Shown: piece after piece, positions 41,259 through 53,300 of the stretch
Position numbering within the stretch: position 1 is the stretch's first letter
Layout of the letters: every line of letters starts with the position of its first letter
Assembly (NCBI GenBank): GCA_028826165.1
Contig: JAPDFW010000053.1
Coordinates: forward strand, 334,501 to 398,500
Source of the DNA: Anaeramoeba ignava
Taxonomy: Eukaryota > Metamonada > Anaeramoebidae
Length of the DNA stretch: 64,000 nucleotides
Direction: 5' to 3'
Made by a program: the position numbers and the translations under genes
Notes under the pieces: model-generated
The model's database searches: none
The model's input: only the letters and a program-made list of their open reading frames with translations
What the model was told of the DNA's origin: nothing

Positions 41259-41384
41259 AAAAATTAAATTTTTTTTTTTGAAAGTTTTTTTTTTCCAATT
41301 TTTTAAATTAATTTAATTAAATATTCTTTAACAATTTTATTCCACTTTTTATTTAAATTAAATTTTAATTTTTTAATTTTTAAT

Positions 41385-41402
41385 TTTTTCATTTTTTTTT
41401 TC
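41385..41402 (+). promoter_or_regulatory. Putative initiator-like tract for the ankyrin-BTB gene
   Basis: TTTTTTCATTTTTTTTTTC lies about 30-50 bases before the ATG at 41433. Confidence 0.45.
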
Positions 41403-41432
41403 AATTTATTTTTTAAAAAAGAATTAATTAAA

Positions 41433-44400
41433 ATGGATTTTTGGAATGAAGTTCATAAAGGAAATTTTTCAAATTTAAAACTTTTTATTGAAGAAAATCC
41501 TTCTTATTGTCAATTAAAAAATGTAAAAAAAAAGAAATAAAACAAAATTTAAATTATTTTTCTCATTTTCTTTCTTTTATTTTTTTTTAAAATAGCATGT
41601 AAATTTATAAATTAAAATTTAAAATTTCTTTTTTTTTTTAAAAATAAAATTAATAATAAAATTAAATAGGGATTATCAATTTTAGATCATGCTTTTAGAT
41701 GTAATCAAAGTTATGAAATGATTTCATATTTAATTGAAAAAGGAGCTCGATTAACTGTTTGAATTTTTAAATTTATTTTTTAAAATTATTTTTTATTAAT
41801 TTATTTTTTATTTTTAGATTTTTGATATTCCTTTTACATCTCTAAATTTTGAACAGAAAATAATTGATCTTATATTTAATTCACATAAATTTGGAATAGA
41901 TGTATTATTTATTTATTATTTATTTATTGTTATTTATTTATAAAAATAAAAATAAAATTAAAAAATTAGGAATTAAATTTAATTTTAATTTCTCAATTTA
42001 AAAATGAAAAAACACCAATTGAATTAATTGAAATTATTTTAAAAAAAGGAGCTAATCCAAATATTGAAAATGTAAATCAAAATTAAAAAAAAAATTTACA
42101 AAAAGAAAGAAAAAAGATTTATTAATTATTTTATTTTGTTATATTTTTATATTTAGAAAGATCCAAAAGTAAACTTAAAAATAATTTATTTTTTAATTAA
42201 GATTTATTTTTTGATATAAATTTTACATCTTTTCTTTTTTTTAATAATAAAATTATCAAATTATCAAATAATAGAAAACAACACCATTATTTTATTTATT
42301 AAATAATCAAAAATATGAAGGAGATAATAATAAAGAAGAAAGACTTAATAAACTTCAATTACTTATTAAATATGGAGTTGATGTTAATAAAACAAATCCT
42401 GTAATTTTAATAACAAAAATAAAAATAAATAATAATTATTAATAATAATAAATTAGGATGTAAATAATAATAAAATAATAAGATTCATATTTTTATTTTA
42501 TTGAAATAAATTTAAATAAATTAGGGATTAAGACCATTAAATTTTGTACTTTCTTCTAATTTAGGATATGAATTTGTAGAATTATTATCAAAATCAGGAG
42601 CAAATTGGGAAAAAGAAGATGTTTGATTAATTTATTTTATAAAAAATTAATTCCTTTTTCTATAAAATTAATTCCTTTTTCTTTTTCTTTTTCTTTTTTT
42701 TGGATAAAGTTTGATATGTTTCCTTCATTTGTTTATAGTATCGAATATGTAAAGTTATTTTGTGAAAAAATTCCAGATATTAATTATGTGAATGAAGTAA
42801 GATTCAAATTACAACAAAAATAATTAAATATTTTATTAAAATTAAAAATAAAAATAAAACAAAGAATGTAAATTTTTAATTATTATTTAGATTTGAATTT
42901 GAATTTAATTTTTTTTATGAATAAAATGAATAGAATGAAACAATTCTTCATAAAATTTTACGATATAATCAAAAAAAAGAAATAGTGACTATTTTACTTG
43001 AAGCTGGAGCAAATCCTAATTTACAAAATATAGTAAAATATTAATAAATTAAATATTTAAAATTATTTTGTTTTTATTATCGTTTTTTTGGAAATAAATA
43101 GAATGTAAATTTAAAAATATTTTAATTAAAATTTAAATTTAAATTAAAAATATAATTAGGGATTTACTAGTCTTCATATTATAGTTTCAAATTATTGTAA
43201 TGAAGATATATTTAGATTATTATTATTAAAATATGGAGCAGATATTTCAATAAAAAATGTAATTCAAAAATTCAATCAAATTCAAAATAAAATTAATTCA
43301 AAATTCAAAATTCAATTAGAATAAAGGAGAAACACCACTTGATATTATTGCTTCATATTCTTATAATTTTTCTGAAAGATTTTATATTCTTGAAGAATTT
43401 GGATATAAATTTGATTTTAATGAAGTAAATAAAATTCAAAATTAAAAAAAATTATTATTTTAATAATTATAAAATTATTATTTAGAAACCACCATATATT
43501 TTTCGATGTTTTCCTTTTCTTCATCGAATTGAACCCAAATCATTTGAAGTAGTTAAGAAATTAGTTGCTCTTGGAGCAGATATTAATGAAGTTCATGATG
43601 TATTTGAATTTAAATTTAAATTTGAATTTGAATTTGAATAAAATTAAAATATTTTTTTTCTTCTTTTAGGAAAATTGTGTTCTTAATTTATTTGATCCTT
43701 ATAGTGTCGATATTTCTGATTTAAAAACACTTTTTGATCTTGGATTTGATTATAAAAAACTAGTTAAATCTAAATTTAAATTTTAATTTTGATTTTCAAT
43801 TTAATTTTATTAATATTAATTACTTTTTAGAAAGGAAAAATTTCTGATAATCCAATTGCTGTTAGATATGGTTATTCTTCTCGAAAATCAAATTCCATTA
43901 GAAAAATTTAAATTTTTAGTTGAAAAAGGTTTTCCAATAGAATTTGTAAATTAAAAATATACAAAAAAAATAATATTATTAATAATTTAATATCTTTTTT
44001 TTATTGGAATAAAAGGATTCTCATAAACCAATCATATTTGAGTTTTTAAAGTTTTCTAACCCAAAAGAAGCATTAGAAACAATTTTAGATTGTGGACTTA
44101 ATCCAAATATTCATAATTATGTAAAAGAATATTATTAAAATATTTTATTTTTGAAAGAAAAAAAAAAAGGAAATTAAATTTAATCAAATTTAATCAAAAA
44201 TAGGATAATCAAGGAATATTTTCTTGGATATATGATAGAATAAAAAACAGAGCAGAACTTTTTAAAATATTAATTGATAGAGGAATTGATATTGAATCCC
44301 AAAAAAAAGTATTTAAATTATCTTTATATATAAATATATAAATATATATTGATTTCTTTTAAAAAAATTAAAAAAAGGATTCATCATTTAAAAAAATGGA

Positions 44401-45160
44401 AGCTAAATATATTGATTTAATTGAAAAATATGGAAGTATTATGGAAGATTTTAATGAACTTTTTAAAAGAAAAGAATTTTGTGATTTTAATATTTCAGTT
44501 GAAGATGGAACAATTCAAACACATAAATTAATTCTTGAAATGAGAATTGGAAAAGAAAAAATAACAAAATTTTTGGAAAAATGTGAAACAAAAAACCAAG
44601 AAGAAATCAAACCATTAGTTCAATTCATTTATTCAGGATTAGCAAATGGAAATGAATATGAAAAAATAGTAAATTTATGTGAAGAATTTGAAATTGATTT
44701 TAATAAGAAAAAAGGAAAAAAAGGAATAATTGAAGATTTAAAGAAATTATATGAAGATGAAGAAAGTAAAGATTTCACATTTAAATTTGATGAAAAAAAT
44801 CAATTCAAAGTTCATAAATTGATATTGATTACAAGAAGTGAATTATTTAGAAACATGTTTTTATCTGTTAATGATTCAAGTAATTGTGTTCAAAATTATT
44901 CATCCTTTTCATTGAAATCTTTGCAGATTTTCTTTGAATATTTATACACAGATCAAATTTCTTTTCAACCATCATTATTTTTAATGAGAGAACTTAAAAC
45001 AATACCTATTTATTTCCAATTAAATCCAAAATCATATTTTAGTCTTCAAATTGAAGAAATTCGATATTATTTACGATCTAAATTATTTCATCCAGATAAA
45101 GTGAAACAGAATCCAAAACCAGAGAAAAAACATATTCATCTTGATCATGATTTTATTTAA
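41433..45160 (+). CDS. Ankyrin-repeat / tandem BTB protein with microexons
   Basis: I read 21 coding exons totalling 2310 bases, 769 residues. They are 41433-41522, 41596-41598, 41670-41756, 41818-41901, 41970-42071, 42157-42168, 42275-42400, 42457-42459, 42525-42620, 42710-42796, 42865-42867, 42934-43032, 43102-43104, 43160-43258, 43320-43424, 43486-43599, 43670-43762, 43835-43945, 44016-44120, 44204-44308 and 44378-45160. The first 500 or so residues are diverged ankyrin repeats, one per exon, with four one-codon exons and one four-codon exon. The last exon encodes two BTB halves (LFKRKEFCDFNISV...HKLILEMR and FKVHKLILITRSELFRNMF), the same pair as in the RCC1-BTB family. So the protein is likely an adaptor with an ankyrin recognition arm. 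At exon 43835 the TAG four bases earlier would break the frame; the AAAG acceptor keeps it. Alternatively there is a one-base lesion with the TAG used. Confidence 0.8.
41596..41598 (+). other. 3-nt microexon CAT (His)
   Basis: Reads ATAG|CAT|GTAAAT between introns of 73 and 71 bases. It gives CQLKN-H-GLSILDHAF. Confidence 0.65.
42157..42168 (+). other. 12-nt microexon (Lys-Asp-Pro-Lys)
   Basis: Flanked by TTTAG and GTAAAC. It gives PNIEN-KDPK-KTTPLFYLL, two residues longer than the consensus loop. Confidence 0.55.
42457..42459 (+). other. 3-nt microexon GAT (Asp)
   Basis: Reads TTAG|GAT|GTAAAT between introns of 56 and 65 bases. It gives VNKTNP-D-GLRPLNF, canonical spacing. Confidence 0.75.
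42865..42867 (+). other. 3-nt microexon AAT (Asn)
   Basis: Reads AAAG|AAT|GTAAAT. It gives INYVNE-N-NETILHKIL, canonical spacing. Confidence 0.7.
43102..43104 (+). other. 3-nt microexon AAT (Asn)
   Basis: Reads ATAG|AAT|GTAAAT. It gives PNLQNI-N-GFTSLHI, an Asn-Gly loop in exact register. Confidence 0.75.
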
Positions 45161-45332
45161 AATTTAATTTAAAATTTAATTTAAAATTTATTCCACTTTT
45201 TTTTTTTCTTCTTTTTTTTTCTTCTTTTTCAAAAAAATAAAAATTAAAATCAAAAAATCAATAATTCAAAAATTTTTTGAAAGGAAAATTGATTTATTTT
45301 TTTTGAATCATTTTTCAATTCTTTTTTTTTTA

Positions 45333-45635
45333 ATGAAATTATTCTTTTTTTTAATTTTATTAGGTTTATTTTCTTTTGTTTCAAGTGATTGTTCATGGGT
45401 AGACCAGAATTCAAGTTATGAATCAACTTGTTTGTCAAGTCCTTGTTGGTGGTGTGGAGATAATTCTTCTGGGATTTGGGGTTATTCTTGTAATGATAAA
45501 CAAGGTTGGACTTGTGCACAACTTAAGGTATCAGAGTACGATGATGGTCCTTGTGAAGTTTTTGCTTGTAGTTTTGGTTCAATTCTTTCATCAACTTTCC
45601 TTTTATTTACTTCTTTAATTTTCTTACTTTTTTAA
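45333..45635 (+). CDS. Small secreted Cys-rich protein, probably GPI-anchored, copy A
   Basis: Intronless, 100 residues. The signal peptide is MKLFFFLILLGLFSFVSSDC. The mature part is short, with eight cysteines and aromatic clusters (SPCWWCGDNSSGIWGYSC, TCAQLK, CEVFAC). The C-terminus is SFGSILSSTFLLFTSLIFLL: a small-residue omega-like site (CSFGS) and a hydrophobic tail, typical of GPI anchoring. The family is not recognised. The spacing CxxC with WG-S-C hints at a compact disulfide fold. Copy B, 200 bases downstream, is a recent duplicate. The ATG is chosen at the signal peptide; a TCATTTTTC tract lies at 45308-45318. Confidence 0.7.
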   Translation: MKLFFFLILLGLFSFVSSDCSWVDQNSSYESTCLSSPCWWCGDNSSGIWGYSCNDKQGWTCAQLKVSEYDDGPCEVFACSFGSILSSTFLLFTSLIFLLF

Positions 45636-45833
45636 CTATCAAATTTTTTTTTTCTTCTTTTTTTCTTCTTTCTTCTTTTTCAAAAAAATAAAAAATTCAA
45701 AAATTATCTTAAATTTCAAATAAAATTAATCAAAAATAAAAATTAATTAATTCATTTGGCAAATAAAAATAAAAATTTTTGATGAAACAAAATTTTAAGG
45801 AAGATCATTTTTTCCTTTAATTTGTTTTTTTTG

Positions 45834-46136
45834 ATGAAATTATTCTTTTTTTTAATTTTGTTAGGTTTATTTTCTTTTGTTTCAAGTGATTGTTCATGGT
45901 TAGGTACCGATTCAAGTTATGAATCAACTTGTTTGTCAAATCCTTGTTACTGGTGTGGAATTGATTCTTCTGGAACTTGGGGTTATTCTTGTAATAATAA
46001 AGGAGCTGCTACTTGTGCAGAACTTAAGGCAATTAATGACCAATATAATGATTGTCAAGCTTTTGCTTGTAGTTTTGGTTCAATTCTTTCATCAACTTTC
46101 CTTTTATTTACTTCTTTAATTTTCTTATTTTTTTAA
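45834..46136 (+). CDS. Small secreted Cys-rich protein, probably GPI-anchored, copy B
   Basis: Intronless, 100 residues, with signal peptide and GPI-type tail identical in pattern to copy A. The middle has changed more than the ends (SNPCYWCGIDSSGTWGYSC, TCAELKAINDQYNDCQAFAC), while every cysteine is kept. That contrast suggests a framework held by disulfides with selection or drift on the exposed loops. A GATCATTTTTTCC tract lies about 25 bases upstream. Function is unknown. A surface coat or recognition role is a guess from topology. Confidence 0.7.
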   Translation: MKLFFFLILLGLFSFVSSDCSWLGTDSSYESTCLSNPCYWCGIDSSGTWGYSCNNKGAATCAELKAINDQYNDCQAFACSFGSILSSTFLLFTSLIFLFF

Positions 46137-46214
46137 CTATCAAATTTTTTTTTCGCATTTTTCTTTAATCAATTGATCTATTTTTTTCCTTACTCAAAAA
46201 AATAAAATCCAAAA

Positions 46215-49200
46215 CCAACCACAAATCAATAATTAATAATCAATAATCAATAATTAATAATCAATAATCAATAATCAATAATCAATAATCAATAATCAAT
46301 AATTAATAATCAATAATTAATAATCAATAATTAATCAATAATTAATAATTAATAATTAATAATCAATAATTAATAATCAATATTTAATAATTAATAATCA
46401 ATATTTAATAATTAATAATCAATAATCAATAATCAATAATTAATATTTAATAATCAATAATTAATAATCAATAATTAATTATTAATAATTAATAATTAAT
46501 AATCAATAATAAATAATTAATAATCAATATTCAATAATTCAATTATCAATAATAATAATCAATAATTAATAATTAATAATCAATAATTAATAATCAATAA
46601 TCAATAATTAATATTTAATAATCAATAATCAATATTCAATAATCAATATTTAATAATCAATAATCAATCAATATTAATAATCAATAATTAATAATCAATA
46701 ATTAATAATCAATAATTAATATTCAATATCAATAATCAATAATCAATAATAATAATAATTAATAATCAACAATTAATAATAATAATTAATAATCAATAAT
46801 TAATAATCAATAATCAATAATCAATAATAATTAATAATCAATAATCAATAATAAATAATTAATCAATAATAATAATCAATAATCAATAATCAATAATTTA
46901 ATAATTAATAATAATAATAATTAATCAATAATTATAATAATAATAATTAATAATAATAATAAATTAATAATCAATAATCAATACAATAATTAATAATCAA
47001 TAATTAATAATAATAATTAATTTAATAATAATAATAATCATTACCAATCAAATAAATAATCAAATAATAAATAATAAATAATCAATCAATAAGCCAATAA
47101 TCAATATTAATAATCAATAATCAATAATCAATAATCAAAATAAATAATTAATAATAATAATCAATAATCAATAATCAATAATCAATAATTAATAATCAAA
47201 TAATCAATAATCAATAATCAATAATAAATAATTAATAATCAATAATCAAATAATCAATAATTAATAATTAATAATCAATAATTAATAATCAATAATCAAT
47301 AATCAATATTAATAATAATCAATAATTAATCAATAATCAATAATAATAATAATTAATAATTAATAATCAATAATCAATAATAATTAATAATCAATCAAAT
47401 AATCAATCAATCAATAACAATTCAATAATCAATGTCACAATAATCAATAATCAATAATCAATAATAATAATAATAATCAATCAATCAATAATCAATAATA
47501 ATCAATAAGTAATAATAATAATAATAATAATCAATAATCAATAATAATAATAAATCAATAATCAAATCAATAATCAATAATTTAATAATAATCAATAATT
47601 AATCAAAAACAATAATCAATATCAAATAATCAATAATCAATTAAATAATAATCATAATAATCAATAATCAATAATCAATAATCAATAATCAATAATTAAT
47701 AATTAATAATCAATAATCAAATAATCAATAAATAATTAATAATAATACAATAATTAATAATAATAATAATAATTAATAATCAATAATTAATAATAATAAT
47801 CAATAATTAATAATAATAATATTTAATAATAAATAATAATATTAATAATAATTTAATAATAATAATAATTAATAATTAATAATCAATAATCAATCAATAA
47901 TTAATAATAATAATTTAGTATTTAATAATCACAATAATAATAATCATTAATAATTTAATAATGTCAATAATTAATAAATAATCAAATAAATAATCAATAA
48001 TAATAATAATTAATAATCAATAATAATTAATAATTTATAATTAATAATCAATAATTAATAATAATAAATAATAATAATAATTAATAATTAATATTAATAA
48101 TAATATTTTAATCAATAAATAATAAATTAATAATTAATAATAATCAATAATTAATAATCAATCAATATCAATAATTATTAATAATTAATAATAATTAATA
48201 ATCAATAATCAATAATAATAATAATCATTTAATAATAAATCAATAATCAATAATAATAATTAATAATCCCCCAATAATTAATAATAATAATTAATAATTA
48301 ATAATTAATAATAAAATTAATAATAATAATAAATATCAATAATCAATAATTAATAACAATAATTAATAATGTAATAATAATAATTAATAATCAATCAATA
48401 ATCAATAATCAATAATAAATAATCAATAATCAATATTAATAATAAATAATAATCAATAATAATAATACCAATAATAATAATCAAATACAATAATTAATAA
48501 TTAATAATTAATAATTAATAATTAATAATTAATAATTAATATCAAATATTTAATAATCAATAATCAATAATAATAATAAATAATAATAATTAATAATTTA
48601 ATAATCAATAATAAATAATAATCAATAAATTAATATTCAATAATCAATAATCAATAATCAATAATAATAGTAATAATCAATAATCAATAATCAATCAATC
48701 AATAATCAATAATCAATAATCAATAATAACAATCAATAATCAATAATCAATAATCAAATTAATAATCAATAATCAATAATCAATAATCAATAATTAATAA
48801 TAATAATTAATCAATAATAATAATAATTAATAATTAATAATCAATAATCATCAATAATACAATAATAAATAATAATAATCAATAATAATCAATAACAATA
48901 ATCAATAATAATAATTTAATAATCAATAATTAATAATAATTAATAATTAATAATTTCAATCAATAATCAATTAATAATCAATAATCAATAATCAATAATT
49001 AATAATCAATACAATTAATATTTTTTAATAATTAATATAATAATTAATAATTAATAATTAATAATAAATCAATATTAATAATAATAATTAATAATCAATA
49101 ATCAATAATCAAATATTAAATAATTAATAATCAATAATTAATAATCAATAATCAATAATCAATAATAATAATACCAATAATAATCAATCAATAATAATAA

Positions 49201-50035
49201 TAATCAATAATCAATAATAATCAATCAACAATCAATAATTAAGCCAATATTAATCAATCAAATAATAATCAATAATCAATAATAAATAATCAATAATCAC
49301 CATTAACAATCAATCAATAATCAATAATAATCAATAATTTACAATCAATAATCAATAATCAATAATTAAAATCAATAATTAATAATCAATAATCAATAAT
49401 AATAATCAATGGTAATAATCAATAATCAATAATTAATAATAATAACAATCAATAATAATAATTAATAATCAATAATTTAATATTCAATAATACAATATTT
49501 AATATTTAATAATTAATAATTAATATTTAATAATTAATAATCAATAATCAATAATCAATATTTAATAATCAATAATTAATAATTAATAATTAATAATAAA
49601 ATAATCAATAATCACATAATAATTAATAATAATCAATAATCAATAATCAATAATCACAATCAATAATCAATAATTAATAAAATCAATAATCAATAATAAA
49701 TAATCAATAATCAATAATCAATAATCAATAATCAATAATTAATAATCAATATTTCAATAATCAATAATCAATATTCAATAATTAATAATTAATAATCAAT
49801 AATTAATAATCAATAATCAATAATCAAAATTAATAATAAATAATAATCATAATCAATAATCAATAAATAATCAATAATCAATAATTAATATTTAATAATT
49901 AATAATCAATAATAAATAATTAATAATAAATAATCAATAATTAATAATCAATAATAAATAATCAATAATCAATATTTAATAATCAATAATCAATAATTAA
50001 TATTTAATAATTAATAATCAATAATCAATAATCAA
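46215..50035. repeat. Heptamer satellite (AATCAAT / AATTAAT)n
   Basis: About 3.8 kb of degenerate seven-base units, mostly AATCAAT with AATTAAT and slippage variants (AATAAT, ATTTAAT). There is no frame, no G-rich strand and no sharp boundary. It starts just after the second small secreted protein gene and ends about 100 bases before the candidate RNA at 50132. It separates two gene-dense parts of the window. Confidence 0.92.
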
Positions 50036-50131
50036 AATCCAAAAACAAAAAAAATAAAAAAAAATCCATAATTTAAAAATTTTTTTAAAAAAAAAATAAA
50101 TTTATAAATTAAAATTTTTAATAAATTTATT

Positions 50132-50214
50132 AGTCTTTGGTAACCCTAAAGACTGCAACTCTTTTAGTTATTTACTAGAATCAATGAAGAAAATTTCTCA
50201 ACGATGCTTTTTTT
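50132..50214 (+). ncRNA. Candidate small structured RNA
   Basis: A rare GC-richer islet in A/T sequence. It starts with a hairpin whose arms are AGTCTTT and AAAGACT (50132-50154, loop GGTAACCCT). A seven-pair hairpin follows, TTTTAGT with ACTAGAA (50162-50180, one G-U pair, loop TATTT). A weak third stem (GAAGAAAATTTCTC) leads to CGATGC and a seven-T run typical of a polymerase III stop. It does not match the U1, U2, U4, U5 or U6 landmarks, or the tRNA box B, that I know. It may equally be part of the regulatory region of the gene at 50378. Confidence 0.3.
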
Positions 50215-50345
50215 AATTGTAATTTAAAAACAAATAAAAATAAAATCATCGATAAAATTTAAAAGTTTTTCCAAAGTGAAAAACACTGAGATTCTCTTTT
50301 AAATTTTTTTATTTTTTTTTTTTTAAATTTTAATTTATTTTGGAA

Positions 50346-50363
50346 TTTTTTTTTCATTTTTTT
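50346..50363 (+). promoter_or_regulatory. Putative initiator-like TCATTTTTTT tract
   Basis: TTTTTTTTTCATTTTTTT lies about 15-32 bases before the ATG at 50378. Confidence 0.45.
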
Positions 50364-50377
50364 ATTTAAAAATTTAA

Positions 50378-53300
50378 ATGGGAAATTATCAAGAACAAAT
50401 TAATTGCGTTTTGAATCAAATACCACTTTCAATTATCTTTATTTCTAAAAATGATCAAATTGGGGTTTATCTCACTAATTTACAAACTGGAAAACTTTTT
50501 TCATGTGTTTTTCAAGATAATAAATCACAAAATTTTCAAGAATCAATTATTTTGGTTAAACAAGGATTTGGTATTTATAAAGAAAATGATAATTTGGCTT
50601 TTCTACGACCTTTAGGTTGGAACTTTGATATTCAACTTTTTCAATGCCAATATTTCCCACAAGAAGTTATTCAAGTTTATTCACAAACCCAACAACAAAA
50701 AAATTTAGGAAATGTTTCAAATCAAGATCAATTCCCAAACCAATTCTCAAACCAATTCTCAAACCAATATCAAAATCAATATCAAAATCAATATCAATAT
50801 CAAAATCAATATCAAAATCAAAATCAAAATCAATATCAAAATCAAAATCAAAATCAAAATCAATATCAAAATCAAAATCAATATCAAAAACAACCCAAAA
50901 TCAAAACCAAAGAGTTTATTGAAAATCCAAGAAGAAAAATTAATATGAAAAGAATTAATATTATTAAAGGATGGTATGGAGATCCTAATAATTTATTTGG
51001 AGAAAGAGGATATGATGTAACTAAAAAACTTCAAGAAATTACAAATCAAAACAATGGAAATCTTATTATTGAAGCATCTACTTCATTTAATTCATTATTT
51101 GGAGATCCACTTCATGGAGTTCTTAAAACTTTGGTTATTGAATATTCCAAAATTCCATTAACACCAAGTTATGACCAACCTAGAAACATAAACAAAACTA
51201 AAACCAAAGAGTTTATTGAAAATCCAAGAAGAAAAATTAATATTAAAAGAATTAATATTATTAAAGGATGGTATGGAGATCCTAATAATTTATTTGGAGA
51301 AAGAGGATATGATGTAACTAAAAAACTTCAAGAAATTACAAATCGAAATAATGGAAATCTTATTATTGAATCATCTACTTCATTTAATTCATTATTTGGA
51401 GATCCACTTCATGGAGTTCTTAAAACTTTGGTTATTGAATTTTCCAAAATTCCATTAACACCAAGTTATGATCAACCTAGAAACATAAACAAAACTAAAA
51501 CCAAAGAATTTATTGAAAATCCAAGAAGAAAAATTAATATTAAAAGAATTAATATTATTAAAGGATGGTATGGAGATCCTAATAACTTATTTGGAGAAAG
51601 AGGATATGATGTAACTAAAAAACTTCAAGAAATTACAAATCAAAATAATGGAAATCTTATTATTGAAGCATCTACTTCATTTAATTCATTATTTGGAGAT
51701 CCACTTCATGGAGTTCTTAAAACTTTAGTTATTGAATTTTCCAAAATTCCATTAACACCAAGTTATGATCAACCTAGAAACAGAAACAAAACTAAAACCA
51801 AAGAGTTTATTGAAAATCCAAGAAGAAAAATCAATATGAAAAGAATTAATATTATTAAAGGATGGTATGGAGATCCTAATAACTTATTTGGAGAAAAAGG
51901 ATATGATGTAACCAAAAAACTTCAAGAACTTACAAATCAAAACAATGGAAATCTTATTATTAAATCAAATGTTTCATTTAATTCATTATTTGGAGATCCA
52001 GTTCATGGAGTTCTTAAAATTTTGGTTATTGAATTTTCCAAAATTCCATTAACACCAAGTTACTTTCCATATAATCAACCTAGAAACAGAAACAAAACTA
52101 AAACCAAAGAATTTATTGAAAATCCAAGAAGAAAAATTAATATGAAAAGAATTAACATTATTAAAGGATGGTATGGAGATCCTAATAACTTATTTGGAGA
52201 AAAAGGATATGATGTAACCAAAAAACTTCAAGAACTTACAAATCAAAACAATGGAAATCTTATTATTGAATCATCTACTTCATTTAATTCATTATTTGGA
52301 GATCCAGTTCATGGAGTTCTTAAAACTTTAGTTATTGAATTTTCCAAAATTCCATTAACACCAAGTTATGATCAACCTAGAAACAAAAACAAAACTAAAA
52401 CCAAAGAATTTATTGAAAATCCAAGAAGAAAAATCAATATTAAAAGAATCAATATTATTAAAGGATGGTATGGAGATCCTAATAATTTATTTGGAGAAAA
52501 AGGATATGATGTAACTAAAAAACTTCAAGAAATTACAAATCAAAACAATGGAAATCTTATTATTGAATCATCTACTTCATTTAATTCATTATTTGGAGAT
52601 CCACTTTATGGAGTTCTTAAAACTTTAGTTATTGAATTTTCCAAAATTCCATTAGCAACAAGTTATGATCAACCTAGAAACAGAAACAAAACTAAAACCA
52701 AAGAATTTATTGAAAATCCAAGAAGAAAAATTAATATGAAAAGAATTAATATTATTAAAGGATGGTATGGAGATCCTAATAACTTATTTGGAGAAAAAGG
52801 ATATGATGTAACTAAAAAACTTCAAGAAATTACAAATCAAAACAATGGAAATCTTATTATTAAATCAGATGTTTCATTTAATTCATTATTTGGAGATCCA
52901 CTTCATGGAGTTCTTAAAACTTTAGTTATTGAATTTTCCAAAATTGAATCAGGAACAGATAATTTTGATTATTCACAAAGACCTAAAATCAGATCTAAAA
53001 CCAAAGAATTTATTGAAAATCCAAGAAGAAAAATTAATATGAAAAGAATTAATATTATTAAAGGATGGTATGGAGATCCTAATAATTTATTTGGACAAAG
53101 AGGATATGATGTAACTAAAAAACTTCAAGAAATTACAAATCAAAACAATGGAAATCTTATTATTGAATCATCTACTTCATTTAATTCATTATTTGGAGAT
53201 CCAGTTCATGGAGTTCTTAAAATTTTAGTTATTGAATATTCCAAAATTCCATTAACACCAACTCAACCACCATATTCAGTTTCACTTGATGGCTTTTTCT

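Noticed and set aside
43831-43945. One-base lesion in exon 14 of the ankyrin-BTB gene
   Set aside because: Using the AAAG acceptor four bases downstream gives a phase-correct 111-base exon, so a lesion is not required, although the protein read from the first acceptor looks slightly more typical at its start.
46215-50035. Possible telomere-like array
   Set aside because: The heptamer has no G-rich strand, is degenerate, and coding genes lie on both sides.
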